From Siphonodentalium dalli (lineage: Eukaryota; Mollusca; Scaphopoda; Gadilida; Siphonodentaliidae): a DNA stretch of 64,000 nucleotides. Positions 48,464-59,518 of the stretch are shown here, in pieces. Below the pieces are notes generated by a model, which saw nothing but the letters and a program-made list of their open reading frames with translations, did no database searches and was not told where the DNA came from. Where the stretch lies: contig CP136065.1 in assembly GCA_032622095.1 (NCBI GenBank), forward strand, positions 240,415,530 to 240,479,529, in the 5' to 3' direction. Within the stretch, counting starts at the first letter, position 1. The number at the start of each line of letters is the position of its first letter. Both the position numbers and the translations under genes were made by a program.

Positions 48464-49147
48464 CTGAAATGAAAATACTGGATTTCATACATCAACTTAA
48501 ATGTGATTTACCTTGATTTCTCGAGTGATCATATAAACGATAATGTACTAAGTGTATTGTGTATTCATACTCGATATCGAAATGCATGCGTAATGGGTAT
48601 ACTGGCGGTATTATTCGGATTTCTGGTATCTTATGTTTATATACCGCAGTGGAATATAATAAACCGAATAATCACTTGATTGAATTGGTGTCGTGAAATA
48701 ATTCATTCGATGCATGCCGGGACTAATTTGTAAAACACTCGAGCGCAATGCGTTCTCGTGTTTGGACAACGTCCCTGAATCATGCATTATTTCGGGTATG
48801 GTTCTCTATTCCGAAGGTTCGCTATTCCGAAGGTTCGTTATTCCTCAGGTTCGCTATTCCGAAGGTTTTCTATTCTGGGCGTATTTAACAAGAAATTTCA
48901 TCACAATTTGCACCCTCCCCCCACAAAAACCACACGAGGAATGAAAAATACTATTACGCTAGTATTCATATATAGTACATTTATAAACCCCATTCTAATT
49001 CCAAAATTGTCCCAGATATCGGTTATTATTAGCAAGAAGAAAGTGTCAGTTTATCGTTTATTATGCAAAGTTGAAAACACGATGACTGCATGACTGAAAT
49101 AAACTACATGTGCGAGATACAGTCTGTTCGAACTAGCAATCTGTACT
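48464..49147. other. intron segment with a 16-bp microrepeat
   Basis: ctattccgaaggttcg is repeated about five times at 48805-48876 with variants. Otherwise AT-rich with no recognised exon. Confidence 0.5.
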
Positions 49148-49151
49148 TTAA

Positions 49152-49604
49152 ACAAAAATCAACCGCCAGATCACATATATAAAATATATACCATAGTATA
49201 TACCATTTGAAATAGGAAGCTCTCTAACATTGTATTTTCAGCTTATCCGGTATAATAAACCGGTATAATAAACATTTTGTTTTGTTGAGTTACCAACGTG
49301 TTTTTGTGCTGAAGTTCATCTGGTATTGTTGCGCAGAGTGTATTATTTTCAATGGAGGGGGAATAACTATTTTGTAATGATAGTTATCTCCCATCCATTG
49401 CAAATACATTGTTAGTATGAATTCTGTTGCATTATGATTTCAACTGTTTTCTATTTCTCTATGTGTATCTTCTGAGACACAAACGTTTCAAATGGTGATG
49501 AATTATAATATTTTAATCATATTTTATGGCAAACATTATTATTAAAACCGTATATCAAGGCACTATAGAACAAATAATTGGTGACTCGAAAATTAATTGG
49601 CCCT
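49152..49604 (-). mobile_element. MITE, family B (TTAA type), inverted copy
   Basis: The reverse orientation of the family seen at 51030-51738, flanked by TTAA on both sides (49148-49151 and 49605-49608). The right terminus reads gaaaattaattggccct. The left terminus lacks about 10 bp. Shares tcatcaccattt, ttatggc and accgtatatcaaggcacta (as complements) with the 51-kb copy. Confidence 0.75.
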
Positions 49605-49608
49605 TTAA

Positions 49609-51025
49609 AGTCAATACAAAATCACAATTGCAGTTAGGTTCATCTCATACCCGTCTATTCTGCTACGCAGTATGTTGTAGCCTCCGGTATTCATTAAGCG
49701 TTATAGCCCCATTGTTATAATCCGCCTTTAACTGGCGTATTCTTGCCTCTAAGATTATTGAGATATTACGTATTGCGGCAACGATTCAATGTGCAATAAG
49801 ATTGTTATTATGCCCATGCGAATGATGCGATGCGCGCACAAATTATGACAAAGAACGCCTTGCCACATGCCTCGAATATAGCCAAATTGCAGGTTGGGTA
49901 GATGCATAGAGATAGGTTGTGTTCCAAGCAAACCCGAATACAAGCTAAATGATAGTATGTATGCACACTGTGCGGCTGTTCGACATCTGAATATCATACA
50001 ATTATTATATAATATCATTCTTTTCTTATATAGCGCACATATCACCGAGGTTTCAAGGCGCTTAACAAACATTAAATAAGTATAACAAATTCAAACATGT
50101 TCAGTTCAAACATGCGTTAATTGTGAAGTCCAAGTGCACTTTGAACACATCAGACATCAGTTGCGCGCCCGATCATTCCGAGTAATATTCCGTGAATAAA
50201 TGAGTTTTCAAAACACATTTGAACCCATTTCCAGGACATTCCTGACGTTCAAAGGCAGAGAATTCCAACGAATTGGTTCGGCTATAGAACACAATATAGA
50301 TATATGAATGTATGATGCCGGTTTGATTCATTTCGGATGGTGTTATACGAATACATTAATGCATACAAGTGGAATCAAGTAGTAATGTAGCTGCATATAT
50401 ATATGATGAAACATGATCGAATGTCCCTGGGACTAAATGTCAGCTTTCACTATTTTTCCCCTGTCATTTTAGAAAGCTTTCATCGCAGAAAATTTGCCAA
50501 ACGTTGTAAACTTTTCTCAGAATGTGCATGGTTATTTCCAATCTAGTGAATTCTGAACTAAAATGGTTTGAATGAAATTTCTTTTTGTTTGAGAACACTG
50601 CCATTTGATTGAAAGAATTTCACAGTTTCGATTTCTGAACATGGATGAATATATTAAATCAAGACTTTTATCTTGTGTATTGCTGACAAATAACCCCAAT
50701 ATTCCATAAATCCGCGACCTCATCACATGTACTGTAACTGCGTATTCATATGTAACGTGAATTACTCTTCGAAGTTACTAAAAATATGACTTAATTTGCC
50801 CAAAAATTATAATGTTGGTCGCATAAGATAAATACAATAACAGATTCATCGCGAAAAATCATACTAGTACGTCTAACTCAATGAGATAGCTTATATTTCA
50901 AAACAAACTATGCTATTATCGTGTATATAATACTTTATCTACCAACTCCAGCAATCGGTGCTACGTCCAACGAATCACTGTTAAGAAATACAGGACAGTC
51001 CAGTACCACCGATGGACTACTATAT
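49609..51025. other. intron segment, no recognised gene
   Basis: AT-rich. A few open frames of 60-105 codons on both strands carry no recognisable motif and no glycine periodicity. Confidence 0.4.
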
Positions 51026-51029
51026 TTAA

Positions 51030-51738
51030 ATGCCCAATTAATTTTCGAATCACCGATTATTTTTTTATAGTGCCTTGATATACGGTTTTAATAACTATGC
51101 CATAAAATATGATTGAAATACTATAATTCATCACCATTTGGAACGTCTGTCTCAGAAGGTGCCCATTTATAGCGTAATAGAACGTAGCTCATAAAATCAT
51201 TTCTCACGTTATGGCTCACAGAATGCAACATAATTCAAACTATAGTTTATTTTAATGGAAGCGGAATAAATCTACATCTAAATATATAGTTAGTCCACTC
51301 GCATTGAAAATAATATATTTTGTGCAGAAACTTGCGGACATAACAGACATCGATATTTCAACAAAACAACATGTTCACGGTTTATTACATCGAATAAGTT
51401 GAAAATACAATGTTTTGGGGCTTCTTCTTTCAAATGATATACAGTATGACATATAATTTATATGATATAATTTGGGGGTTCATGGTATATAACATGGAAT
51501 ATATTTTATATGATGTAATTTGGGGGTTCATGGTATATAATATGGAATATATTTTATATGATGTAATTTGGGGGTTCATGGTATACAATATGACATATAA
51601 TTTATATGATGTAATTTGGGGGTTCATGGTATATAATATGGAATATATTTTATATGATGTAATTTGGGGGTTCATGGTATACAATATGACATATAATTTA
51701 TATAATGTAATTTGAGAGTTCGAAAATTAAGTGGGCCT
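51030..51738 (+). mobile_element. MITE, family B (TTAA type), expanded copy
   Basis: The left terminus atgcccaattaattttcg and right terminus cgaaaattaagtgggcct are inverted repeats, flanked by TTAA on both sides (51026-51029 and 51739-51742). Near its right end a block has expanded into five 48-bp tandem units (see separate entry), making it 709 bp rather than about 450. Confidence 0.85.
51434..51715. repeat. 48-bp tandem repeat inside a MITE
   Basis: Units alternate between tatggaatatattttata and tatgacatataatttata variants followed by tgatgtaatttgggggttca. Because 48 is a multiple of three, both strands are open (101 and 84 codons, with a 16-residue period such as MVYNMEYILYDVIWGF). Coding is unlikely. 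Confidence 0.9.
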
Positions 51739-51814
51739 TTAAATAGACATCGCTCATTCAAGCTTCCAAATTCTGTCTACGTAATTTGGAAAGATGTAAA
51801 AGATACGGACTGGC

Positions 51815-52262
51815 TATAGTATACGGTACAGTCGGTACTCTAGCCGAACTGCTAGAGTGTAGTATACGGTACTCTAGCCGACTTCTAGCCGAACTGCTAG
51901 AGTGTAGTATACGGTACTCTAGCCGAACTGCTAGAGTGTAGTATACGGTACTCTAACCGAACTGCTAATGTGCCGTATACGGCACTCTAGCCAAACTGCT
52001 AGAGTACCGTATATTATTTCGTTGCTTGGCACGCACGTACGTAGAATGACGTCAACGCAATTATCTGCACATTGACATGCCAACCAAATACTCCGACCAA
52101 ACACGGTACTTGGCAGTTTGCTGTGTAAAGTGTCGTATGCATAAGGCCCCGGTAATTTAGCAGTTCGGCTAAAGTGCAGTATACGGTAATTTAGCAGTTC
52201 GACTAGAGTGCCGTATACGGTACCTTAGCAGCCCGGCTAAAATGCCCTATACGGTACTCTAG
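51815..52262. repeat. 34-bp-type repeats in direct and inverted orientation
   Basis: The unit agccgaactgctagagtg, then gtatacggtactct, occurs about five times at 51835-52015. It occurs again inverted (tagcagttcggctaaagtg, then gtatacggtaa) three times at 52155-52262, around a 130-bp unique spacer. Together they form a large imperfect foldback. Confidence 0.8.
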
Positions 52263-52426
52263 CCACGGCCTAAAAGATACACGAAATATTGATAACTAGA
52301 ATGCACTCAGAGAGATGCCAACGTGCGCAAAAATGTAATAAAAAATAATTTCACTGTATTTTACTTAATTTATTTAATTTAATGTTAGCAAAAAAAGACA
52401 ATTACAATCTTTACTAATTTTATTTA

Positions 52427-52588
52427 GGGGATAACAGTGTGGTGTTTTGTGATTTCGGAAAGGTACATGGCGAATATACTGTGGCAAATTTAGTTAATGG
52501 GCGGAGCCGGAGCCCATTAACGGGTATTTGCCACAGTATATTCGCCATGTACCTTTCCGAAATCACAAAACAACACACTGTTATCCCC
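52427..52588. repeat. near-perfect 160-bp palindrome
   Basis: The left arm starts ggggataacagtgtggtgtt and the right arm ends aacacactgttatcccc. The arms of about 75 bp match with few differences around a short loop (ggagccgga). A diverged half copy (tataacgttgtggtgttttg) lies at 53017-53070, so this may be one end of a larger element. Confidence 0.85.
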
Positions 52589-54120
52589 ATTCTAATGCTC
52601 TTCGAACTTAAAAATGTTATTTAGACAAACAAATGGCTCGTAATTGTCAACGAAATGTGCGGCCATAGAAAACACTCAGCCAATTCACGACTTTTTATTT
52701 TAAATTTAATGCGCTAGATAAAATATAGTCCCCCAATTACCATCGCTCTTATCGTTAACAATACTGATAAACATGAAAAATTGCCACCTCAAATAGAAAT
52801 AAATATGCACAACAATTAGTTTCTGCATGTACCTGATGTCTTTTTCAGATGTTTACCACTTACAAATTGCGGTTTTGATTTTACCGCGATCTTGAAGTTG
52901 AATTGAAACAATGGGAAATTGTTTACTCAATGCGATGTATTTCACGCCGTGTCTGTCGCGGTTTCATGTCAAGAAATTTTGTCAAATGATATCGAGACAC
53001 TGACATTCGTGGGGTATAACGTTGTGGTGTTTTGTATTTTCTGAAAGTACATGTATACAGGGCGAATGTACTGACTGTCAATTTTCGACAAAAGCCACAT
53101 CGCTGGTTTGTTTATATAGCAACGAGCTAGTAACGGAAGTCAGTGCCAAGGGCGTCAACTCTATAATCTACTCCGTAACGTCGCCGGCATGTACTGCGTA
53201 AGGGTGACGTCATGGAGTGAAATCGGTAGGGTGACACCAACATACGTACCTACGAATCTGACTGATCGCCATACTGTTGCGCAAGCGCACGTAAATATAT
53301 ATACCGGTCTCATATTCTCGGAAAAATACATTCCATGGTCACAGCCATTTTCTAGCTGTTTTAAATATAGAAGTGAAATAAACGCTCTTTATTTCTAGCA
53401 TATAAGGAATAAACAACGCGGAAAGCTCTTTTCTGTTCCGTGCCGTGCAATTTGCTATTTTTTGTTTGTTTGTGATCCAAATATTGTGTTCACTGTTGTA
53501 TTTTGTATGACTTCAATGCGACTTTCTGTGACATATAATGCTCGTGCGTAGTTCAAATATTTAACGACCTATTTCAATAGCGGGAACATTTCAAAAGCGG
53601 TTATTATTAGGTGAATTTTGGAGCCCAAACCGCCAAGTGACTTTACAAATTATAGAATTATAGAAATATAATTCTTATAATAAAAAAAAGGAACGGATGT
53701 AAACGAAAATGCGAGTTTGTTCAATTTCATTGAGGGTTTCCTGTTTGGAATCAGTGGTGACTTCACAGCAATTCGAGGGGGACCTGTGTTCTTGAATATT
53801 GGTGACGTCACACCAGTGACAGCACGAACCAAATAATCTTTTATTATTGTTTTATGAGGTTCCGTTGAAATAAATAGGACATGCACCAGTAATCCCAACA
53901 CAGAAAGCATTAGCATGAAAGTGGATAAAACAGAAAATATGTTACATATATCAGTCTTTCTTGTATCAGTATATATATGGCTAATGCTTGTTCTATTTAT
54001 CAATTCAATTAGTTTATTCTCTTAAACCCTGTATTACATTTTCATGAGTATTGAGACATAATATATAAAATATTTATAATAGCAGAACATTGTTATATAC
54101 GATAGCTATTATGTACACAG
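52589..54120. other. intron segment, no recognised exon
   Basis: Contains the diverged half-palindrome near 53017 and an inverted aataaagagcgtt motif at 53381-53393. The minus-strand frame 53650-54003 includes a hydrophobic run, but it shows no clear splice context and no family match. Confidence 0.35.
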
Positions 54121-54129
54121 ATCCGAATC

Positions 54130-54530
54130 AGCTGATCAATCGAAGTCGGTGTCACGACTGGCTAAACCACCGATCGATCTATAATAGCCCCGATCGGGCT
54201 AAACATAGACAGATCGGTCTTCACAGCCAGAATGTGTCTGTGATAAGGGAAGTCACTCTAAATTCTCCAATAATTATATTTCAACCAATACTTCGAAAAA
54301 TTAATTTTGACTTCTTTTGAAACAAATGAAAGACACGGAATAATTATTTACTGTGAATGTTCAAAATAAACATGTACAAATCTTCGAACAAACAACATTT
54401 CAATATTCAAGAACATTGGAGTTCCTTCTCTTACAACTGTGCCATGACGAGAAGTCGATCTATTTTAGCCCGACCGATCATCGGGCTATTATACATGTAT
54501 ATTGATCGATGGTTTACCCTGACCTGTGTA
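54130..54530. mobile_element. inverted-repeat MITE
   Basis: The left arm (ggctaaaccaccgatcgatc, then tataatagcc and gatcgggcta) is mirrored at 54440-54520 by tagcccgaccgatc, atcgggctattata and gatcgatggttta. The target duplication is unclear. It lies just downstream of the donor side of collagen exon B. Confidence 0.6.
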
Positions 54531-54603
54531 TTTTACGTATAACATAAACATATACACGTGCTACAGACAACACGACAACAATGTGAGCGATGTATAAAGA
54601 AAC

Positions 54604-54684
54604 CTGCTTCCGCTTTGATTCCAGGGAAACCCAGAAGTCCCCGTGCTCCTTTCTCTCCCTTATTTCCCTGGAGTCCGTCCATTC
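54604..54684 (-). CDS. collagen exon B (27 codons)
   Basis: Acceptor gctctgtcag and donor gtttcttta bound 81 nt in phase 1-1. It encodes M-D-G-L-Q-G-N-K-G-E-K-G-A-R-G-L-L-G-F-P followed by G-I-K-A-E-A, where one expected Gly is Ala (GIK-AEA-G). This is a natural triple-helix imperfection, or a sequence change worth checking. Flanking codons are Gly split 1+2 across both introns. Confidence 0.85.
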
Positions 54685-54851
54685 CTGACAGAGCAGCATG
54701 AATGAGATAAAACTGATATATCAACATAGAGATTGGTACCACGAATATAACATGTATGCAGATAGTTAAGTGCACATAGTAACGTATATTGACACACCGG
54801 AACATTTGCAAGATGCACTATAATACAGACCAAAACGAAAACGACTAAATC

Positions 54852-55377
54852 GCAAAAGATGCTTAATCGGGGTTCACGATTAGATAGCAAAAGATGCTTA
54901 ATCGGGGTTCACGATTAGATAGCAAAATATGCTTACTCGGGGTTCATGATTAGATAGCAAAAGATGCTTACTCGGGGTTCACGATTAGATAGCAAAAGAT
55001 GCTTACTCGGGGTTCACGATTAGATAGCAAAAGATGCTTAATCGGGGTTCACGATTAGATAGCAAAAGATGCTTACTCGGGGTTCACGATTATATAGCAA
55101 AAGATGCTTAATCGGGGTTCACGATTAGATAGCAAAAGATGCTTAATCGGGGTTCACGATTAAATAGCAAAAGATGCTTACTCTCGGGGTTCACGATTAG
55201 ATAGCAAAAGATGCTTAATCGGGGTTCACGATTAGATAGCAAAAGATGCTTAATCGGGGTTCACGATTAGATAGCAAAAGATGCTTAATCTGGGTTCACG
55301 ATTAGATAGCAAAAGATGCTTAATCGGGGTTCACGATTAGATAGCAAAAGATGCTTAATCGGGGTTCACGATTATAC
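54852..55377. repeat. 35-bp tandem array, about 15 units
   Basis: Repeated core gcaaaagatgcttaatcggg, then gttcacgattagata, with a tta/act alternation (cttaatcgg/cttactcgg). One inverted unit occurs at 56146-56195 (cgctatctaatcgtgaaccc), the far arm of an inverted repeat that brackets 55378-56145. Confidence 0.95.
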
Positions 55378-56200
55378 AGCGATTGATATTCAATCTTAAT
55401 AATACGTGACACGCGAGGTTATAGAGGTTGGGCTTGAAGTTAGGATTATGTATTTTTGTTTTTTATTTGTTTTCTTTTTTTTGGTTAGGATTATTGATGG
55501 AATTACTGAGATATTTGAAGTGTATTTAAAGCAACATATCCTCGAGCAAATAGGTTCATATATGACCTAAATATTCACATGTGATCATATTGGACTTATT
55601 TCATTCTGAAATAAGCTCATATATAACTTATACCCGTTATTCCGTCGAATGGCGCGGCCGCGGTGAACACATATTATAAAGAACGTTCATCTGGTAAGTT
55701 GTGTCGATGAAAACAGTTGTTGATTAAATAGTGCTTATATTTGAGCTTATTTCGTATTGGAATAAGCTCTATACGGGCTTATTATGAACGACTAATTTTA
55801 CGCCCATATAGAGCGTATTTTTCCTAAAATAAGCTCTATATAGTCATAAAACGCGACATTTAAAATAAGCTTATGTTCTTCTTATTTTCACGAGAACAGG
55901 TTGTTTTAAAGACCCACCCGAAAGGAGAAATTGAACAAAGTCCGACCAAAGTTGATGACTTGTGCTGTTGTAAATTATTTCATACAAATATCCGTTATTC
56001 CGCCAAATTACATTCTATATAGAGTTATCACCCTCACGGTACGTTATATATAGAGTTATCACCCTTCCTAATAACTCAGGATACTCATATCGAAATGTAA
56101 TCCTAACCTCGTGTGGCACCTGTCACTGTGATTGGATATAAATCGCTATCTAATCGTGAACCCCTATTAAGTATCTTTCGCTATCCAATCATGTGCGTAT
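55378..56200. mobile_element. repeat family D, uninterrupted copy within an inverted repeat
   Basis: The interior shares aggttcatat, gacctaaatattcacat, attggacttattt, cccgttattccgt and cacacattataaag-like text with 62625-63345. The flanks (acgcgaggttat and complement cctaacctcgtgt; tatcgc.. and complement) are inverted repeats. Motifs such as aataagctctata recur inside in both orientations. Confidence 0.55.
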
Positions 56201-57000
56201 GAGGTGCTATAATAACACCAGGTATATAGGTGTACCAGCATGGTTATCCGGCGTTGCTCAGGTTAAATTGGTGTGAATGAAGAATACTCATGCTCAAAAG
56301 TTACACATAAAACAAAGTTAGGTTCCCTTTAAACCCGGAGGGATTGCAGGGCAAACCTTCTATAGTATAAGTATGTATATACCAGGTAGGCATACAACCT
56401 GAAAATGGAACAAGACATTTTCTCGCGAAACGATGTTAAGTATAAATAAGGCGCGGACTTTGATAGCTGATTGCAGAGCCCAAACCAAACGCGTACAATG
56501 TATATAGCTTTTAATGGCAATCCAGAGTCATTCTTGAGTTGACAGAAACTGTCAGAAGATGAAACCGTGGATGTTTTCAAACGTTCCCGAGCCACTTGCT
56601 GTGGTCAGTTGTGTCAATTTTACCCATAAACTACATGTCGTCACAAACACTTTCTGAGTACCATGTCGACATTTCAAAGTACATTGGAGGCTGGCGGTAC
56701 CTCCAGTTCTCGATAACGTTTTGTTGGCCATCGACCTTGTTGGTTCATTTAGAAAGGTAATTCATTGTGCAAGAATATATGTATCTCTTAAATAGAATGA
56801 TAAATATACTTCTAATTCTTTCTTATATGTATCTGTTGTTGCTAGCTCATTATGTGAATGCCCTGATTCTCGAACAAATAAATATGACAGTTGAGAAGAT
56901 AGAATTGTTCAAATTACTTAATTCGGTCACAGTTTGTCGAGGTTGTGAAATTTGAACGCCAACAACTCCTTAGAACGAGCTATGGAGATGACTAAAACAA
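56201..57000. other. intron segment, no recognised exon
   Basis: Open frames of up to 88 codons (minus, 56329-56595) lack splice context, glycine periodicity or a known motif. Confidence 0.35.
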
Positions 57001-57490
57001 CTAGTGTATATCGGCGACTATCACATTTTTATCAATGGTAGTGCCTCTCCTCGCACCAACCCTGACCCAAACGACACCTATTGGGCGCCTTTAAATCACC
57101 AGATTAGATTCCTCGCATCAAGGAACAGAATGTCTATCAATTTGGTGGAAATCTGCGCCAAAAATATGGTAATCAATTTTGGTGCCCCTCTCCCCTTCAG
57201 TGCACCCCTGACTCGAATGACGCCTATTTTCACAACCGATAGATATAGACTCCTGATATCATGGAGATGGTTATTTAAAAGTTTGGTGGTAATCGACGAC
57301 TAAATAAATTTTGTGCTACCCCTCCCCCTTTCTGCCTCTGACAACAACAGCGTCACTTTAGAACGTTATAACCCGCACCATTATCTTCCTCGTAAAAAGC
57401 TACCCCTGTTAGACCCCTGTGTTGCCACCTAGATGGTCCACTGCGAATTTCTATATAACACAGACAAACAGACAGAGAGACATTCACACA
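57001..57490. repeat. multi-unit diverged interspersed repeat
   Basis: Three imperfect units share gtgcccctctcc.../tgctacccctcccc-type text, atttggtggaaatc/agtttggtggtaatc and cgcctatt. It ends in an acagacaaacagacagagag simple stretch. A related tcagtgcacccctgtcg occurs at 61859. Family unknown. Confidence 0.45.
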
Positions 57491-57904
57491 TATAGGTATA
57501 TATATAGTTTGCATATAAATCACCTCTTACTTCGGACATGGGTGGTATAATTTCCAAAAGTTATTGCAATTCTGACATTTGCTTCCGAACGTGTTGCAGA
57601 AATCAATCATAGAACCACTCGTGACATTTCATAACATTAATCACAAATATTTTACAACAACCCATGTATTATACTCCGTAATTCACAAGTTTATATCACT
57701 TAATAATTACATTACGTATCTGACGAATGCGCTGAAAACTTGTGAATGTACTTTATATATAGCTCACACATGAACTACTAATTATAACGGTGTGTGTCGA
57801 ATCACAGAATAATAACCATAGTTGAAGTCGGTATCGATCAAGTAATTAAAGTAAGCTTGCGCTGCTTAAATATGTTATGTAATTGGATGGAGTGTGATCG
57901 GTTT
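57491..57904. other. intron segment, no recognised feature
   Basis: AT-rich DNA leading into the plus-strand open frame at 57905. No gene recognised. Confidence 0.35.
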
Positions 57905-58278
57905 AAGCCACGCGGCTTGAAGATAAATCCGATCATCTGGCGTTCTGTGTTCAGCTTCGATGTGGAGTTGGCAACACCACCCAGCCAGTCTCCACCGGGA
58001 CTGAAACTACCACCACCGTCCCTGCGACGCCGAGATACCAAGAGAGGCCGGCGTCGCCACATAATGTACCATCAAAACTGGATATACCAACGTCTCCAGT
58101 CTACGAATCACATCGAGATTACATGAAGAGAACTGAAAGACAATATTCACTCGTAATGGAAAGAATCAGAGAGCAACAATCGCCAGCCGATAACAACACA
58201 CCACCTTGTTCTTCTGAAAAGCCACCAATAAATAAAGAAGAGGAAATAGAAATGATAACAAAATTATGTAAAATGTAA
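57905..58278 (+). CDS. unassigned plus-strand 3'-terminal open frame with poly(A) signal
   Basis: From an upstream in-frame TAA the frame stays open for about 125 codons and ends in TAA; AATAAA follows about 30 bp later (58307). The predicted peptide passes from FCVQLRCGVG through a Thr/Pro-rich stretch (TTTTVPATPRYQERPASP) to a charged helix (YMKRTERQYSLVMERIREQQ) and a Lys/Glu-rich tail ending EIEMITKLCKM. There is no ATG near the start, so it may be a last exon or the 3' end of a retrocopy or transposon ORF. It is antisense to the collagen locus. I do not recognise a domain. Confidence 0.35.
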
Positions 58279-58522
58279 CATTTATGTTGTTGTTTTTTCT
58301 TCTTCCAAATAAAGCTGTACATGAGGGGTGAAGGAATAGACCTCTCGGTCTATTCGACCATCCAGGTGTTAGCCCCCCCCCCAACCCCCCCCCCAACCAC
58401 TACTTCAAACTAAAACTGTGTTCAGCAATTCAGAAACGATTAAATGTAGAGGTGAGACTGTACCGGTGGAACCGATGACACCACGCAGTGCATTTGGGTT
58501 ACATTGATGGTACATGTAGCAA
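58279..58522. other. flanking DNA with poly-C tract
   Basis: Includes C-runs at 58374-58397. On the minus strand a short R-G-V-I-G-S-T-G reading occurs at about 58465-58500 next to a gtacag donor-like site. No acceptor was found, so it is not called as a collagen exon. Confidence 0.35.
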
Positions 58523-58855
58523 TCTATACTAATAAAATTCATGTCTGTTTGTCCGGGCTATAGGCGACCAAACGGCTTGACCATCGGAAGTGAAAATATG
58601 TACATATTAGTCATTTGACCAGGCGAATCTTATTGGATAGGTCCCATTGACCTCATGTGTCTTAAAAGGGAAGCCGAGGCTCCGCCCGGAATGCTGTTAT
58701 CAAGTTGCTGCACATTAGCAAGCAGAACGCTATCCATACTATATCAGGACTATATCAACAATGAACGCTATTTACTGTTAGTCTCTGTCGAGACCATACC
58801 CAACGTCACAGTGCCTCGATTAGCACAAGCGAGTTACTCGATTAGCATAAGCTAA
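58523..58855 (+). mobile_element. short Helitron-like element
   Basis: Starts TCTATACTAATAAAA, a 5' end common among invertebrate Helitrons. Ends CTAA after a weak hairpin (ctcg...cgag). It is inserted between A (58522) and T (58856). At 333 bp it encodes nothing. It abuts the LINE remnant that follows. Confidence 0.5.
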
Positions 58856-58856
58856 T

Positions 58857-59122
58857 GGAATGGAACACCCCACAAGGATAGAAAATGTCACTTATGTAAC
58901 CATGACATGATAGCAGACGAATTTCACTATTTATTGGAATGCAAAAAATTTGCGCACATAAGTAAGAAAATTATCCCCCAAAAATATGGTGATAAAATAA
59001 ATATTTTGATTATGGATGAAATCCTGAACTCATATGACCACATAATACTAAACCGAATATGCATGCTGATCCGAACAGTCCACACAGAGCTCTCAAATAT
59101 AGCACAATTGTGTGTCCTTTAG
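58857..59122 (+). pseudogene. LINE ORF2 C-terminal fragment
   Basis: An in-frame reading starts WNGTPHKDRKCHLCNHD, then MIADEFHYLLECKKFAHISK, and ends SNIAQLCVL before TAG. The CxxC...DExHxLLxC zinc-knuckle and downstream charged segment are the usual C-terminus of CR1/Jockey-like LINE polyproteins. Upstream reverse-transcriptase sequence is missing, replaced at 58855 by the Helitron-like element. The fragment itself has no internal stop. Confidence 0.7.
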
Positions 59123-59230
59123 ATAGTACAACACAATTGCGACCTTTTTGTCAGGAGGGACAGTCAAATCATTTGTTGTGCTCCAATCTGGAGAGATCTA
59201 AGGCCTTAATTTAGAATAAGTTCATTGAAT

Positions 59231-59380
59231 TCAGTTTCTGAAATACGATTTTATTTTTATCCAGGCATCACTTGGAGATATACCCCGCAGAATATTCTCC
59301 CACCAGATTCTTCCACTTTTCTTCCTTGATAAATGTCGCCGTAATTCCTTCTCTCTCTTTGGCATCCTCTTTTGAGCTAA
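59231..59380 (-). pseudogene. possible DDE transposase N-terminal fragment
   Basis: The minus frame reads KRMPKREKELRRHLSRKK, then SGRIWWENILRGISPSDAWI and KIKSYFRN before a stop. The pattern WWxN...G....W...FRM is common just before the catalytic domain of PIF/Harbinger-like transposases, with FRN-stop here in place of FRMS. No DDE catalytic part is seen. A chance frame is possible. Confidence 0.35.
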
Positions 59381-59518
59381 ATATATAACCGCTATATTCG
59401 TTTCAGATGAGCGGCACACACACATTGTAATATGCACTTGAAATACTACATGTACCACGAACATTGAACACATGTACGTTCTCGTAGACAACAAATGAGG
59501 CCTTAAACTACACGTCAT

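Noticed and set aside
58465-58500. Short R-G-V-I-G-S-T-G reading as a collagen exon
   Set aside because: Only two triplets and no acceptor AG before the Helitron boundary; likely chance.
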